The position numbers were made by a program, and so were the translations under genes. This document shows, piece after piece, positions 25,449 through 36,860 of a stretch of DNA of 64,000 nt. The stretch is from Timema cristinae (taxonomy: Eukaryota; Arthropoda; Insecta; Phasmatodea; Timematidae): assembly GCA_039000515.1 (NCBI GenBank), contig JBCFYV010009882.1, positions 62,786,817-62,850,816 of the forward strand, in the 5' to 3' direction. Below the pieces are notes generated by a model. The model was not told the DNA's origin and did not search any database. It saw nothing but the letters and a program-made list of their open reading frames with translations. The stretch's first letter is position 1. Every line of letters begins with the position of its first letter.

Positions 25449-27647
25449 CTAGCTTTTACCCGTCGCGGCTTCGCCCGCAATAATTGTTAAAGTCTTTTAA
25501 TTTTTACATAAATTCATTAATCAAACTTTATTTTTTTCAAATATTTATGCGTTTTTCTCAGTTATAGCTGTAAATAATTTTGCCGTATGATGCAAACTTG
25601 ACTTAAACATTTTAAGTTTCCCTTTTAAATATTTCATAGTAAAAGAAATAAATATTATTAAAGTTATCAATTATTAATTACATATTTTTAACTTTTTAAC
25701 TTCTTAATTAGTAAGATAAATAAAAAAATGAAGTAATGTTTTTTGCGATCTACATAGCTAAAATTATATCATATTTATTATTTATTAGTATGAAATTACG
25801 TTACACTAATTACTATTTACTTTAATTACAAAATATTATACCACAAATCTTAAATAACATAATTTCAATCACATTATAATCATAACAAACAAACTTTTAC
25901 GTTTATAATATTAGTAAGATTTACATTTTCACTTATATATTACTACAAAATGTTTCGGTAGACGACGTTGTACGATTTGTTGTTTTCGGCAAGAACATGT
26001 AAGTTTCGAGCACTCGATACTCTAGAACAGGTGACATACAGTTGAACGTGTGAGAAACACGGAGTGCTTAAGTGGATTCCTGCTACTTTTAAAGTCAGAC
26101 CCTGTGATTTGTTGATAGTCATAGAAAAAGCCATTTTCAGTGGAAACTGTAAGCGTTTAAATTGAAAAGGCAGGTTGTTGGGAATAATAGAAATCCGTGG
26201 AATCAAAACTTCAGCTCCTTTAGGTTCTTCCTGTGATTATAGAAGTCTTTATGACGTTTCTCCCCAGATCAATGATGCGTATTCTGGTACCATTGCACAA
26301 CCTGGGCCCATCAAGATTACGCATCAGCAAAACGGGGACGCCGATCTTCAATTCAAGACAATAGGACGGCACACCTGATAATTCCAATGAGTTTAAAAAC
26401 TCTATGGGATGTACTATCATCACTTCCCATTACGGTATCTATCGACGTATACAACTTTGATTCACCGACTACACCGTCTAATATTTTTTTGTTAATTTTA
26501 TTTACAGAGTCATTCTTTGGTGACAATACTGCTCTCTCACACAATCACTCTTCGTTAGACATGTTGGTTTGTAAATTTGGGAATACTTTAGAAATGAGCT
26601 ACTCCTCCGATGTTACTGGGTTGCAAAATTCCGTCGTAAAAGTAATTTTGCCCTCTTCATTGGTTTGTAGGCGACCCTCTCCAATTTGCAGCAAAGTTAG
26701 ACCCTCATATTGCACGTAAGATGAAGTTTTTCAACTCTAGTCCACAGTGGTGATGCCTTGACACACGCATTTATTTCCTCTGTTGGAGTACCCCTCTCAA
26801 CAACAGGTAGGGTCTGTCTGAAATCACCAGCGAGCAAAACTACCACTCCACCCATCAGCGTCTCGTTGCCACGGATATCCTGCAGGCCATGGTTTAACGC
26901 TTCTACCGCCTTCTTGTGTGAGGCATCGTGCACTCATCCCAGACGATCAACTTGCACTGCTGCATAAGAGCACCGCAACCACTGCTCTTGCTGATATTGC
27001 AATTTGGATTCTATTCGGTTGCAAGATTAAGCGGTAATTTAAAATCCAACTGTGCAGTCCTTCCACCGCAGAGCAAAGTTGCAGTGATGCCCGAAGAAGG
27101 CACCGCCAAGGCTATTTTGCGATCTTTATGGAATTGTGTCAACAAAAGATTAATCACAAATGTTTTGCCCGTACCTCCTGGTGCGTCGAGGGTAAAAAGT
27201 TCCTTTTCTTCACTTTAAAAAACGGTAAGGTAAAATAACATAAAGTTACTAATATTTTAATCATAATCACATTCATATTCACCCGTAAATGAAATAAAAA
27301 TCACTTACCTCTTATTTACGAAAAGTTTAAACATTAGTGTTGTAAAATTAATGTAATGTTTTTCCAAGACATACTCTACCAAATTATGGAAAAAAAATAC
27401 TATAGAACTTTTATCATAAAAATAACAAATGACTGGCAGCACCATCTAACCTGCCAAATATTTAAACATTAGTATTGTAAAATTAATGTAAAATCAAAGG
27501 TTGGGAATAGTCCTATATGTTATTCCAGGACATACTCTACCTACCTACCAAATTTCATTCGAATCCATTCAGCAGTTTTGGCGTGATTGAGCAACAAACA
27601 TCCAAACACACAAACTTTCGCATTTATAATATTAGTAAGAAGTAAGA
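25449..27647 (-). mobile_element. Helitron remnant with both termini
   Basis: On the minus strand the 5' end reads 'A|TCTTACTTCTTACTAATATT' and continues with sequence I know from insect Helitrons ('GTTTGTGTGTTTGGATG', 'CAATCACGCCAAAACTGC'). The 3' end is 'GGGTAAAAGCTAG|T', the Helitron CTAG terminus before T, preceded by a GCGG...CCGC hairpin ('GCGGGCGAAGCCGCG'). This fits A/T insertion without target-site duplication. Length is about 2.2 kb, too short for a complete Rep-helicase; it holds only helicase pieces. AT/CT microsatellite lies directly next to the 3' end (25410-25448). Confidence 0.82.
25943..27220 (-). pseudogene. Helitron PIF1-like helicase, broken
   Basis: SF1 DNA helicase of a rolling-circle transposon. 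Minus-strand pieces in order: Walker A 'PGGTGKTFVINLL' (near 27170), Walker B 'IVWDE' (near 26960), then 'VVLLAGDFRQTLPVVERGTP' (26933-26697), 'GVPVLLMRNLD' and 'LCNGTR' (26423-26220), and 'MAFSMTINKSQGLTL' (26206-25943), motifs of the PIF1/Helitron C-terminal helicase. Frameshifts and stops separate them, and the Rep nuclease and upstream part are missing. Not functional. Confidence 0.88.
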
Positions 27648-27667
27648 TATATATATATATATATATT

Positions 27668-27905
27668 ATTTTCCTAGCTCTGTGTCTTACTATCCACGTG
27701 GTTTATACACCTATGTACTAATTACACTAATGATCTTAAACATCAAGCTTGTTTAGCCTGGCTTACCGGTGATAGAAAGGTTGGAATCAAATCCAGGCCA
27801 TGTGTAATGTAGGTATTTTGGCCTATTACATTCACTTTATTCCAATACTAATGCATTTTTGCCAGAATACATCATCACTATCCTACTGCATTAGCGTGGT
27901 TAAAT
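27668..27905 (-). repeat. SINE-like repeat (family B), diverged
   Basis: Begins 'agctctgtgtcttactatcc' and later has 'ggttggaatcaaatccaggc', whose reverse resembles a B box (GGATTTGATTCC). It directly follows the (AT)n run at the 5' end of the Helitron. Confidence 0.45.
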
Positions 27906-28599
27906 AATGATATCCTGTAGTTTAATAAAATAGTTTTTATCTAACTCTAGTAATAAAATATGGTATGCTGCCCCGCAAAAACTGTCTCACTCTTTTATCT
28001 AAATTATACTTCTAATTCATAATACCTGTGAAGCAAAATATTTGACATTGTTGTAGGTACATAAAATAAAAGAAGAACCTCGTATTTTACCAACATTTAC
28101 TCATAAAATAATATACATTTGGTTAACGATCATAATACTTTCTCCTTCCGATGGGTCGCGTGAAAGTCAGATTGGAAATAATTATTTATAAGACTTTAAA
28201 TTAGCTTAATTACATTTTCGTCTTTAGGTTACCATATATTAATTGTTCTCTAATGAATTAAGTAGTTGTAAAGGGATTTGACCTAATTTATAAACATGAA
28301 AAGATGTAACCAAATTATAATTCAAGAGAAGATTTAGAAAAAGTCATTTTATTAACCTTTTAATAATAATATAATTATGTAAAACTCAAAGTGCTCAATT
28401 TTTTTAGTGATCTTTAAAGCCTGTTTGTAAATAGACATCAGGGTTAAGAAGGAAAAGTAGCGGTCCTAATTCAAGTCAATAACACTAAAATAAAACCCAC
28501 TCCGGAAAACATGATTGCTAAATGTCAGGTTTATCAACTCTGATTCAACAATTACGGAGAGATTATGGATATAATCCCGGCTGGTCATACTGAGTGTGA
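27906..28599. other. AT-rich DNA without recognised features
   Basis: Nothing seen beyond AT-rich intergenic sequence. Confidence 0.5.
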
Positions 28600-29240
28600 A
28601 TTTCGCAAGCAATTAGTACCAAACCCAAAATGCCAAAGGAATACACGATGAACAAAAATTCCTATAGGGGGCCCCCAAACTGGGTTGAAAAAAAAGACTA
28701 AAATCTAAAAGAAAAACTAGGAAGCTGAAATTTTACAGGTAAATAATCCTAGCCCCAAAAGGATTCAAAAATTCTTTTTTAACCCAAAAGTCCCATAGGG
28801 GCCACCAAAGTGACAAAGTTTCTAAGCCCAAGTCCGAAATTTTTTTGAATCCCAGAAGAGCTATAAATTTGAGATTCTACATGCATGTATGCCCTAGTCC
28901 CTAAAGGTACCGGAATACTTAGTGACATAACCTTTTGATGACGTCCCCAAAGTGGGGGAATTCAAATAACCAAAACAAAAAAATCTATAAGCCCAGAAGA
29001 CCTAAGATACTAACAATTTGCAAATGGTATTCCCCAATCGAAAAAGGTGCAGGAATATTTAGTGAGCTAAATTTCCAAAGACACCCCAAAAATGAGGGGT
29101 GTTGATGTCCATAAAATCTAAGTCAAAATATTATCGAAGCCCATTAGACCTAGGTAGCTGAAATTTTTCAGGCAGGTAGCCCCTAACCCAAAATGTTTCA
29201 AAAATACTTGGTGACTGAAAATTTCCATTGAATCTATTAG
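28600..29240. repeat. Diverged tandem repeat, unit about 130-150 bp
   Basis: A recurring core 'aatac/tttagtga...' appears near 28640, 28770, 28914, 29054 and 29202. Around it recur 'agcccagaagacctaagata', 'tgaaatttttcaggcaggta' and 'cccaaa' blocks. About five units with considerable divergence. No coding frame is shared. An old minisatellite is inferred; unit boundaries are approximate. Confidence 0.6.
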
Positions 29241-29689
29241 ATAAAGTATTTCAAAACTTTATTGGTCTACGCATGATGACGTATAAACTCTATCGTGGCT
29301 CGTCCCTTACATATCCTAGCCTAGAGTACCAAGCAATATTGAGAATAAGAAATGTACGACTATAACTCATTGATAATGTTGCCATTTATAAATTTATCAA
29401 GGAAGCTATCCGGAGAGCGATGTGTTTGTTGGCTAGTTATCATGCGGTAGCAAATAATTGATAAATACCCATGTTCTATTGTTTGAAGTCTGAACCATAC
29501 CTCCTTTTTATTGGCGTGAATGGACTCTACACTTATTTTATGCACAGCTAATTGCCCTTTGGATTATTGAGATGGATCAGCAAGGATCAATCGATATACA
29601 AACAATAAAGATTGGTGCGGGTAGCTTGCAAGTTGACCTAGAGTGAACTGATCTTCATTCAGATTAACCGTTATGTCCAGAAAATTATA

Positions 29690-30181
29690 TCCCTCCTAAT
29701 AAACAAGATAAATTACTAACAATATTAGCCAATAAGGTAGGGTGTATCATTCATTACACTTATTTGACACTATATCTGGTGAACGGCTTCAAACTTACTT
29801 GGATCCATAGGGTACTCAACATTAAACAATCACTTTGGATGTCTCCATACATAACCCTGAAAGCTGAAATGAGGAGAAAGGCTAACAATCAGTTTAAGAA
29901 TATGTTCTTTAAACTGATATTACTTCGGTCCCTTTATCTCAAACAAGAGAGCGTAATGTGTTATAAATATCGCTAATAAGAGGGAAGGGAAGTTGGGTGA
30001 GAGTAACCTCATAGCCAGCCCCAACTTTAAGAACCGTACCATCGTGTCAGAAAACTTTATCATCAGCGAGGTGTATCCTCAAGATATTTATTTAGATATG
30101 CCGATCCACGCAGGGTTCACCAAGTTGGAAATCTCGAAGATTGTCATGTACGTTATGCATGACCATATTATGACTGTCTGA
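29690..30181 (+). pseudogene. Polinton/Maverick-like DNA polymerase B fragment
   Basis: Protein-primed family-B DNA polymerase, as found in Polintons and adintoviruses. Two plus-strand frames carry pieces of the polymerase domain: 29690-29920 with 'LVNGFKLTWIHRVLNIKQ', and 29993-30181 with 'PNFKNRTIVSENF', 'YPQDIYLDMPIHAGFTKLEI' and 'SKIVMYVMHDH', the segment that normally precedes the catalytic TDTDS motif. That motif is absent, because the copy breaks off where a hAT fragment begins. Frameshifts confirm an inactive relic. Confidence 0.78.
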
Positions 30182-30219
30182 CTTTTTATAAAATAATAAT
30201 CTTCTATAGGGAAAATGCT

Positions 30220-31395
30220 GTTGGCATATATACTAACGGGGAACAGACTATGACGGGTTGTTGAACTGGTTTTATTCAACTGACTATGGAAAATAACCCT
30301 AAAATAATTGGTTCTCATTGCATCATTCATAGGCAGGCAGGCTTTGGCTTGTAGCCCTCTGCACGAATCACTTAACTCTATTTTGAGTTTAGCAATTAAA
30401 ATAATCAACTGTGTAAAATCTAGTTCCTTGAACACAGGACATCTTTTGAGTGTTGGGAAAAACAATATGATCAGCATGTTCACAAATGAAAAATGCATTA
30501 TTTATTTGGCATACTTAGCAAACTACTTTAAATTTCTTAACTTTCTAAATTTTAAACTACAAGTATAAAATATACCCAATTTCGGCACATCTGGTATCGC
30601 CGAAGGACAATTTAGAAGAGTATTTCCCAGATTTGTTTCGAAGAACTGGCAGTTTAAGTTGGTAAGAGATCCATTCAACATCAAAGTAGGAATACCCCCA
30701 TATTTCCCTCAAGAGCAGATCATCGACCTTAAATATGATTCCCAAGCAAGAACAGAATTTCCAAATATGACTATTGAAGACTTTAGGTTGAGCTTCTTCC
30801 TATGTATCCACAAGTTACTATGGAAGCTGTGTGGCTGATGGTGCACTTTTCCTCCCCGTACCTCCGCAAGTCTGGGTTTTCTGCACTTGCTTACGTCAAA
30901 TCAAAATATCGAGCATTGTTGGACGTGAAGAGTAAGATGAGATGTGCATTATTACAATTGACATCAAACATTCAAAATTGTCAAAGACAAGCTATACAAA
31001 AATCTTATCAAAGATAAACGATGCAGAAATCTTATGAAAGACAAAATGTGCAGCCCTCTCATTAATCTGTGAAGTAATAAAGACAATATAGACAAACTAT
31101 TTAGTAAAAAGTGCACGTCATTTTAAAATGTAGTTTTAAAACGTTCATATTTTCTTTGAAGTGTCGTAAAATATTTGTATTTTTTGTTCGTAGAAATAAA
31201 AGAATTTTAAAACAACATTGATTTTTGATTTTAATTAATTAATCCAATACCTAAAACCATTGTAGGTACATATGTATATATAAAAATCAATTGTAAAGCA
31301 TAGAATGATCGATGAGAGATGGAGTTTGGGGGGAGTTGTAACTTATACGACAGTATAAAAGGGAATATGGACCTCAAAAGTTTGAGACCCCCTGA
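30220..31395 (+). pseudogene. hAT transposase remnant (ZBED5/FAM200-like) with 3' terminus
   Basis: Plus-strand pieces: 'NPKIIGSHCIIHRQALACSP' and 'LAIKIINCVKSSSLN' (30290-30430), 'RDPFNIKVGIPPYFPQEQII' (about 30660-30730), then the hAT dimerisation region with 'MEAVWLMVHFSSPYLRKSGF' and 'SALAYVKSKYRALLDV' (30820-30930). These match the transposon family from which vertebrate ZBED5/FAM200 genes derive. The right end 'aaaagtttgagaccccctga' (to about 31395), reversed, gives a CAGGGGGTCTCAAA-type TIR. The 5' half and left TIR are missing and frames are broken. Confidence 0.82.
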
Positions 31396-31954
31396 TCTAA
31401 GGCTAGAGTTTAAAACATTTTAATATTATAAACATCCTTGCTGCTTTAATACACGTGAACAAATTTGGATAAACACAAAATACCTCCTGTAATAATCGAT
31501 GAGAGAGTTAACAAACTATTTTATCATTATTAAATCTAGATTATCCTGCATAAATACGTTCTATATCTCGATTCAATTTGTCTACAACCTCAGGCTTGTA
31601 CTGTTTGTTGAGATACCTGTCATTATTGTAGTACACATTAGGCAGACACGGATAGTTTTCTCTCTTTCGCCCTTTACTTTATATACAATAAAACTAATAT
31701 TCAACCATTTATGCTGATATGTAGGGTGAAAGTTTTACAAATGGTAAAGAGTTTTGATGGATGTCGACACCAAATATTAACACCTATTATTGCAGACAAA
31801 TATATAATCTATAAAGTTTTGTGTATTCCTTTATTGTAGTTATTCGAAGTCTAGGAATAAGACAAAACCCTTTATTATTGATATAAAGACCATTAACGAT
31901 TCCCAATTTCCCGTTTAGGTTTAGGGATGATAGTAGATTGGTCTAGTCCATAAT

Positions 31955-32045
31955 TTCCTTCTTTCATTTAGACTTAGCAGCAATATTAGTCCCGTCGATA
32001 GTTCCCTTCTTCTGTTTAGACTTAGCAGTAATATCAGTCTCGTTT
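31955..32045 (-). repeat. Short tandem duplication of about 45 bp
   Basis: Two adjacent copies of a segment containing 'tttagacttagcag(c/t)aatat(t/c)ag'. On the minus strand it reads as a repeated 'AAKSK/TAKSKQKK' peptide. It lies next to the polymerase-like fragment and may be a relic of a low-complexity coding region. Confidence 0.5.
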
Positions 32046-32338
32046 TGACCGAAGAAACACGACAGATGATCGAAACTGATGTACTTTTTTATATTCGTGA
32101 AAAAAAAGTGATGATATGAAGAAGGGGAAGGACGACCGAACTCGTGTAATTCTATATTGCACTATGAGTCAAATCACACATTCTCTGACCGATTAGACTT
32201 TAAACCCTTAACCATTTAGAGGATTAGGACATTTTCTGTAGTGCACGTGTAGGTAGTACCGGAATTACTGGGTCACTTGAATACCATGCTTAGGGTTTTA
32301 AGCTTTCTCAGAGAAGAAGAGCTGAGATCCTCCAACTC

Positions 32339-32629
32339 CTAAGAGGTATTTTGGTCAATATTGTTGATGATATTCCGTGGCTTAGTTATCTTCTCAATTC
32401 CTTTAAAATAAATTGTAGTATCCCTCTCTAGGTGTGAACCAATCGGTAAACTGAGTTCTGATAAGGGTTTATCACCACTCTGCCACGACAGCCCGTGATA
32501 ATGCTTAATCACCCAATCTACGTTCCGCTTACTCCATACCGAAATAAAGTTGATCTCAAACGGTGACTTCATTGAACGTATTGAAATATAAGATGTCTGC
32601 CTCTTTGAAAATAAATACTCCTTCCTCAA
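32339..32629 (-). pseudogene. Polinton-like polymerase B N-terminal-like fragment
   Basis: The minus-strand frame has 'SMKSPFEINFISVW' and 'NVDWVIKHYHGLSWQSGDKP', resembling the region of Polinton/adintovirus polymerase B ahead of the polymerase core. It is on the opposite strand to the polymerase fragment at 29690-30181, so the island is rearranged or holds two copies. Assignment is from recalled family pattern only. Confidence 0.5.
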
Positions 32630-32639
32630 GTTAAATACA

Positions 32640-33590
32640 CCTGTAGGTTAATCTGCATAGTATATGAAAATAAGTCACAAATGATCCATTTATTATATCA
32701 TTTGCTGACGTCAATGCAGAAAAGGATGTAGTGGACCTCGTTATCATGAATCATGAAACAGCAGGCTTTAGTGTTTGCAAGAATATTATCATCAGTTCGA
32801 ACATTAAAATATATATTTTCACACCGCCCTTGAGAGTATTTTCCTGATGGTTAGCGTCAATCATTAAAATAGATAGTTGTGATTTGAACTCAGTAGACCC
32901 AAGTAGTGGTACATCGTTCCGCAGTATGAAGTCTGGAAATAAGCGTGGTCCTAGTACACTTTCGAGATTGAATATTGGTTAAAGTCCAAGTTCGTATTCC
33001 ATTGAGGGCACATGAGTGAATTCAGGTGATTTTAGACGCACATAGGTGACAAAGATTGAATATGCTTCTATCAGAAGCCGTAGTATTTTTTCGTCCTGAC
33101 TGAAGATCAAAAATGACGTGACGAGGTTTTTCAAACAAGGTTGACGTTTTCACGGTCAAGTCATGCTGAGTAGAGACAGGCACGTTCGGGTACTCGTACA
33201 GTTCCCATGTACAAAAGGGTAAATTGATGGATCTTCGAACATTGATAAAATTGAGTAGTTTGAGTTGATTCACATCGTCTGTTTTGTTATGAGGCATGAG
33301 CCAAGATATTTTACTCAGTTATATTTTACAACGTGACTCGACAGCAGGATCAGTGACACGCTGTAAAGGGTTATTGTTTGGTGTTGAACGAACAAGCACA
33401 AGTTGTTGCTTGGCATTAGTATTGGCATATGGTAAGAGCCTTCGACGAATCTTTGAAACATACGTAGAGGGATGCATATGTCAAATATACCTGTTTTATC
33501 ATGTACACGTACCACTTCGTGTTACCATCCTTCGTTTTCTATGTACGTCTCTTCCCCTTTCACTATCGATAGAGTTTTTTTGAGCTACAT
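32640..33590 (-). pseudogene. Polinton/adintovirus-like major capsid protein relic
   Basis: Double-jelly-roll capsid-like protein of integrated Polinton-like elements. Minus-strand pieces in order include 'VHDKTGIFDICIPLRMFQRF' (33515-33315), 'RSINLPFCTWELYEYPNVP' with 'VKTSTLFEKPRHVIFDLQSG' (33297-33022), and further decayed segments to about 32640. Each needs a frame change or contains a stop. The block order and the 'TWELYEYP...EKPRxVI..Q.GRKN' pattern are what identify it. An ancient genomic relic, not a working viral gene. Confidence 0.75.
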
Positions 33591-34059
33591 CTCTAGATTG
33601 ATCAAGCTCCACTTCATTGATATTGTATGCAATTTTCTAGAAGCAAAGAAGTATCCCTTTATTGACAATTCTCAAAGTAATTTTGTCATCTCCATTATTC
33701 AGTAATATTCTTCAATTATATACTGGAGCGAACGATGTGGTGGAGTGAATAGTCATTCCTGTTGGACATATATCCTAAGCTCTTTTCTGTATATGTAATA
33801 CCAAACATATACAAGGATTAGAATGATACTGGAAACTAATAAAGGCTGTATCAAGGAAACAGGGTATCCAATATTTATTATATTTACAGCATCATACATT
33901 ATTTTCTTAGCAAGTAGCCATTACGCCGTTAGTATAATATCTTACCAGGTTTTAGAGTTTTCACCGATCTTCGATCAATGTTTGAGGCATAGGAAGTCAT
34001 CTTGTTTTATAATAATACGAGTCCCATCGCCGACTCGTTTAATGTATATACACAGAGAT

Positions 34060-34391
34060 ATATTCAAGTCTTTAAATTTTATTAGATTTACTCGTTTGTA
34101 CACGAGTCATACCAAGATAGACTCTATGAATCATTTCTTTACCAAAAGGTAAAATATATTATTTGAAGCTTCCACTAACGTATAACCTGTAGTTACAGTC
34201 ATAGTGAACTTGTGCAAGGTATTATTTGGTTCTCCGTTGACGTAAGATCCACTAGCAAGAATGCATTCGAGACTGAACACAGTCACGTGTAAGATATTCA
34301 CAGTATTGGTCGAGATGTGTGTTTTCCCTAAGTGAAGAATATTTTCTAATTCTGGCAGAAATGTTAATTTGCCTAGTGGAATAAAATACAA
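34060..34391 (-). pseudogene. Polinton-like minor capsid (penton-type) protein relic
   Basis: The minus-strand frame contains 'YFIPLGKLTFLPE', 'VFSLECILASGSYVNGEPNN' and 'LHKFTMTVTTGYTLVEASNN', followed after a stop by a decayed end. This pattern accompanies the capsid protein in insect Polinton-like elements, where it is the minor (penton-like) capsid subunit. It lies on the same strand as, and 5' of, the major-capsid relic. Confidence 0.68.
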
Positions 34392-34399
34392 TATAATCG

Positions 34400-36860
34400 C
34401 ATTTGATCTAACTCTGTACGGTGGTAGGATCAGCGATTATAGAATTTCATATAAATTGAGACTTCTAGATTCAAGTATCCATCCGAAGTATTACACCCCA
34501 TGAGTATACTATCCAAAGCAATGATCTATTCTTTCCCTTCGCGATATAAATTATTATTACGTGCAGCTTTCCATTTTGAAAATGAAAAATGTATATATTA
34601 TACGGCAAGAATTTTCACAGGACGTAACTAATAACCCATGCCACACATAATCAACAACCTTCTTCAATTCATACTCTGAAGATCCCTTTGCGGTAAGGCT
34701 TAATTTAAATGAGGTTGCTTCATAAAATGATTGAAAAGTTAAGGATTTCCAGTGCTGAAAGCAAGGGTTTTTTATTTAAGAATCCCTGAAATAATAACAG
34801 GCTATTACTCCAGTCGGGTATATACCATACACCTTAATAGCACAGTGTGTTATTATTTGAGAATGCAGCTACGTTTTGTCAACGGTCCAACTTCATTTAA
34901 AAATTGACTTACCGTGAGAGACGTAACCCACGAATCCAGCAATTTAGTTTTAAAAACACTGGGATTCTTATTAGAGGACGACTCACACTGGAGAAATACA
35001 CTATAGAAGCCATTTTATGTCTTTCTTCTTCCTTACTCAGATATTTGCTATTCATCATAACAATATTATTCACGAGACAAGTACTCTCCCACTTTGGCTC
35101 ACCCCCAGTAAAAGCATGTCGGATAATATTGAGTATAGAATTGGAACATATCAATAGGTAGAAACTTTAAACTTAAAAAATGAATGCAGGCTAAAACAAA
35201 CAAACCAAATTGTAAGGTATCTACAGGACAAGAACGTAAAGGACTTGAGTTTTCTTCTACCTGATAATTCATACGGACTTATATTATGTAGAAACTATCT
35301 GAGAGAGACAACAAGTGACCATCCAACCTATTATAAACTTTTAATAAAATTAAGCCTCTATTCAATACATAACAACTTATCGTAGATATAAAAGTATAAT
35401 ATGTAGGATATTCAAGAGACAATAAGAAAAAGTGTTATTTTAAGATACGCCCGAAGATAAAGAAAGTATTTTTATATTTAATTTATTTATTGATGAGCTC
35501 AGGTTTGAGGAATGTGTTACCTTTGCAGTGATTTCATCGGATATAGCTGCTACTTTGTTAAAAATTGGCAGAAAAATGCATGCAACATTAAAGTACATTT
35601 GTATAGCCGATAATTTGTTTAAAGGGGTAGAAAAGCGTGTGCGACATATAAATTACCTTTGAATTTCTATAATGATATAATTTCCATGTGCAACATTTCG
35701 AATATAAGTTTCACAAAAAAATTACTGTGAACATTTCTTATATTGTGGAATGATAGTACAATGTCCCATAATACATCAATTGAAGATCCAAATATATTTT
35801 AAAGCTCTTAAGAGAAACAACGAGCTCCTAAGAGGAATCACCTTACTGTTCTCAGGAGAATTATAATAAAATCTTGCGAGTCACTAGAGCTGACGAAGTC
35901 AACTCTTGCCTGGAATGAGCCTACATATACCCAGACGATGTGAAACTTTCCTCATCATCCAACATTCGCATCCTTCTGTGCGAAGATATAAAGTAGACTT
36001 ATTTGTCGATATATTGCTGAAAATCGATCATGGAGTTTTTGAAGAGCATGGAGGCAAATTGTCCTTGAATAACTCCCAGATGTGCATCGTGTTCAAGAAT
36101 ATAAAGTAATTAGTCCATTTTATATATCGCTAGATACTTCTTCTTCTGCACAAACTTTTTTTTTTGTTCAAGGTGCAACATTTTCCAGCTCCAAAAATAA
36201 ATCGGCTGATAAAATTACCGACTGTATTTTAGACTCGTTTGAAATGCCCTACTGCCCTTACATGTTCGTAGACACTCGCTCTGGTTAATTTTTTTTATTC
36301 CCTTTACCATTTGAATCATTTGGTTTATTCATCCACAATCTTCAATTAAAATTTTAGAATTCATTATTTCGCTGCGAAATTCAAACGTACCTAAATTGTG
36401 TAGTGAGATCAGCTTACAGGTAAACGCTCTGCAAATCTTTACCATAGCACAGTGGGTAATGGGTTGTGGTAAAAAGAATACCTATGATTCTATCAAACCT
36501 CTTTTTCAGTTTAATTACAAGTAATTTCGTATCAAGGTTTGTTATGCGATGACCATCAACACAGTGCAAGAACATACTCTGAATGTGGCGGGTGTTGATT
36601 TGCAATGCAAGTGTTTCTCACATGGACAACTATAAAGGTGTGTGCTCCGTGATAGTTCTATCAGCAACTTGTAACTGTTCGCTCCTGATAATAAAACCAT
36701 TAATCTCGGTTAAAAAGACGCCTTATTATTTTATCGATATCAACCCATACCTCACACACAAAACACCCCTTTTCTCCGGCACCCATTTGATATCGCTTGA
36801 GTTATTAGAGATAAAAGTGGGAATATTTTTCTATACGCGTTCAGTCTAAACAGCGCAACA
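34400..36860. other. Probable continuation of the Polinton-like island, unassigned
   Basis: Less AT-rich than the surroundings, with several short open frames on both strands (for example plus 35906-36288, minus 36414-36605). None of these carries a motif I can name. It may hold decayed ATPase, protease or integrase genes of the element, but I cannot support a specific call, and no terminal inverted repeats were found. Confidence 0.35.

Noticed and set aside
30802..31017. ZBED5/FAM200-like frame as a host domesticated gene
   Set aside because: Frames are broken, no zinc-finger BED part is present, and a transposon terminus follows. It is a transposon relic.
33296..34152. Plus-strand frames across the capsid relics
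   Set aside because: Antisense shadows; the family patterns are on the minus strand.
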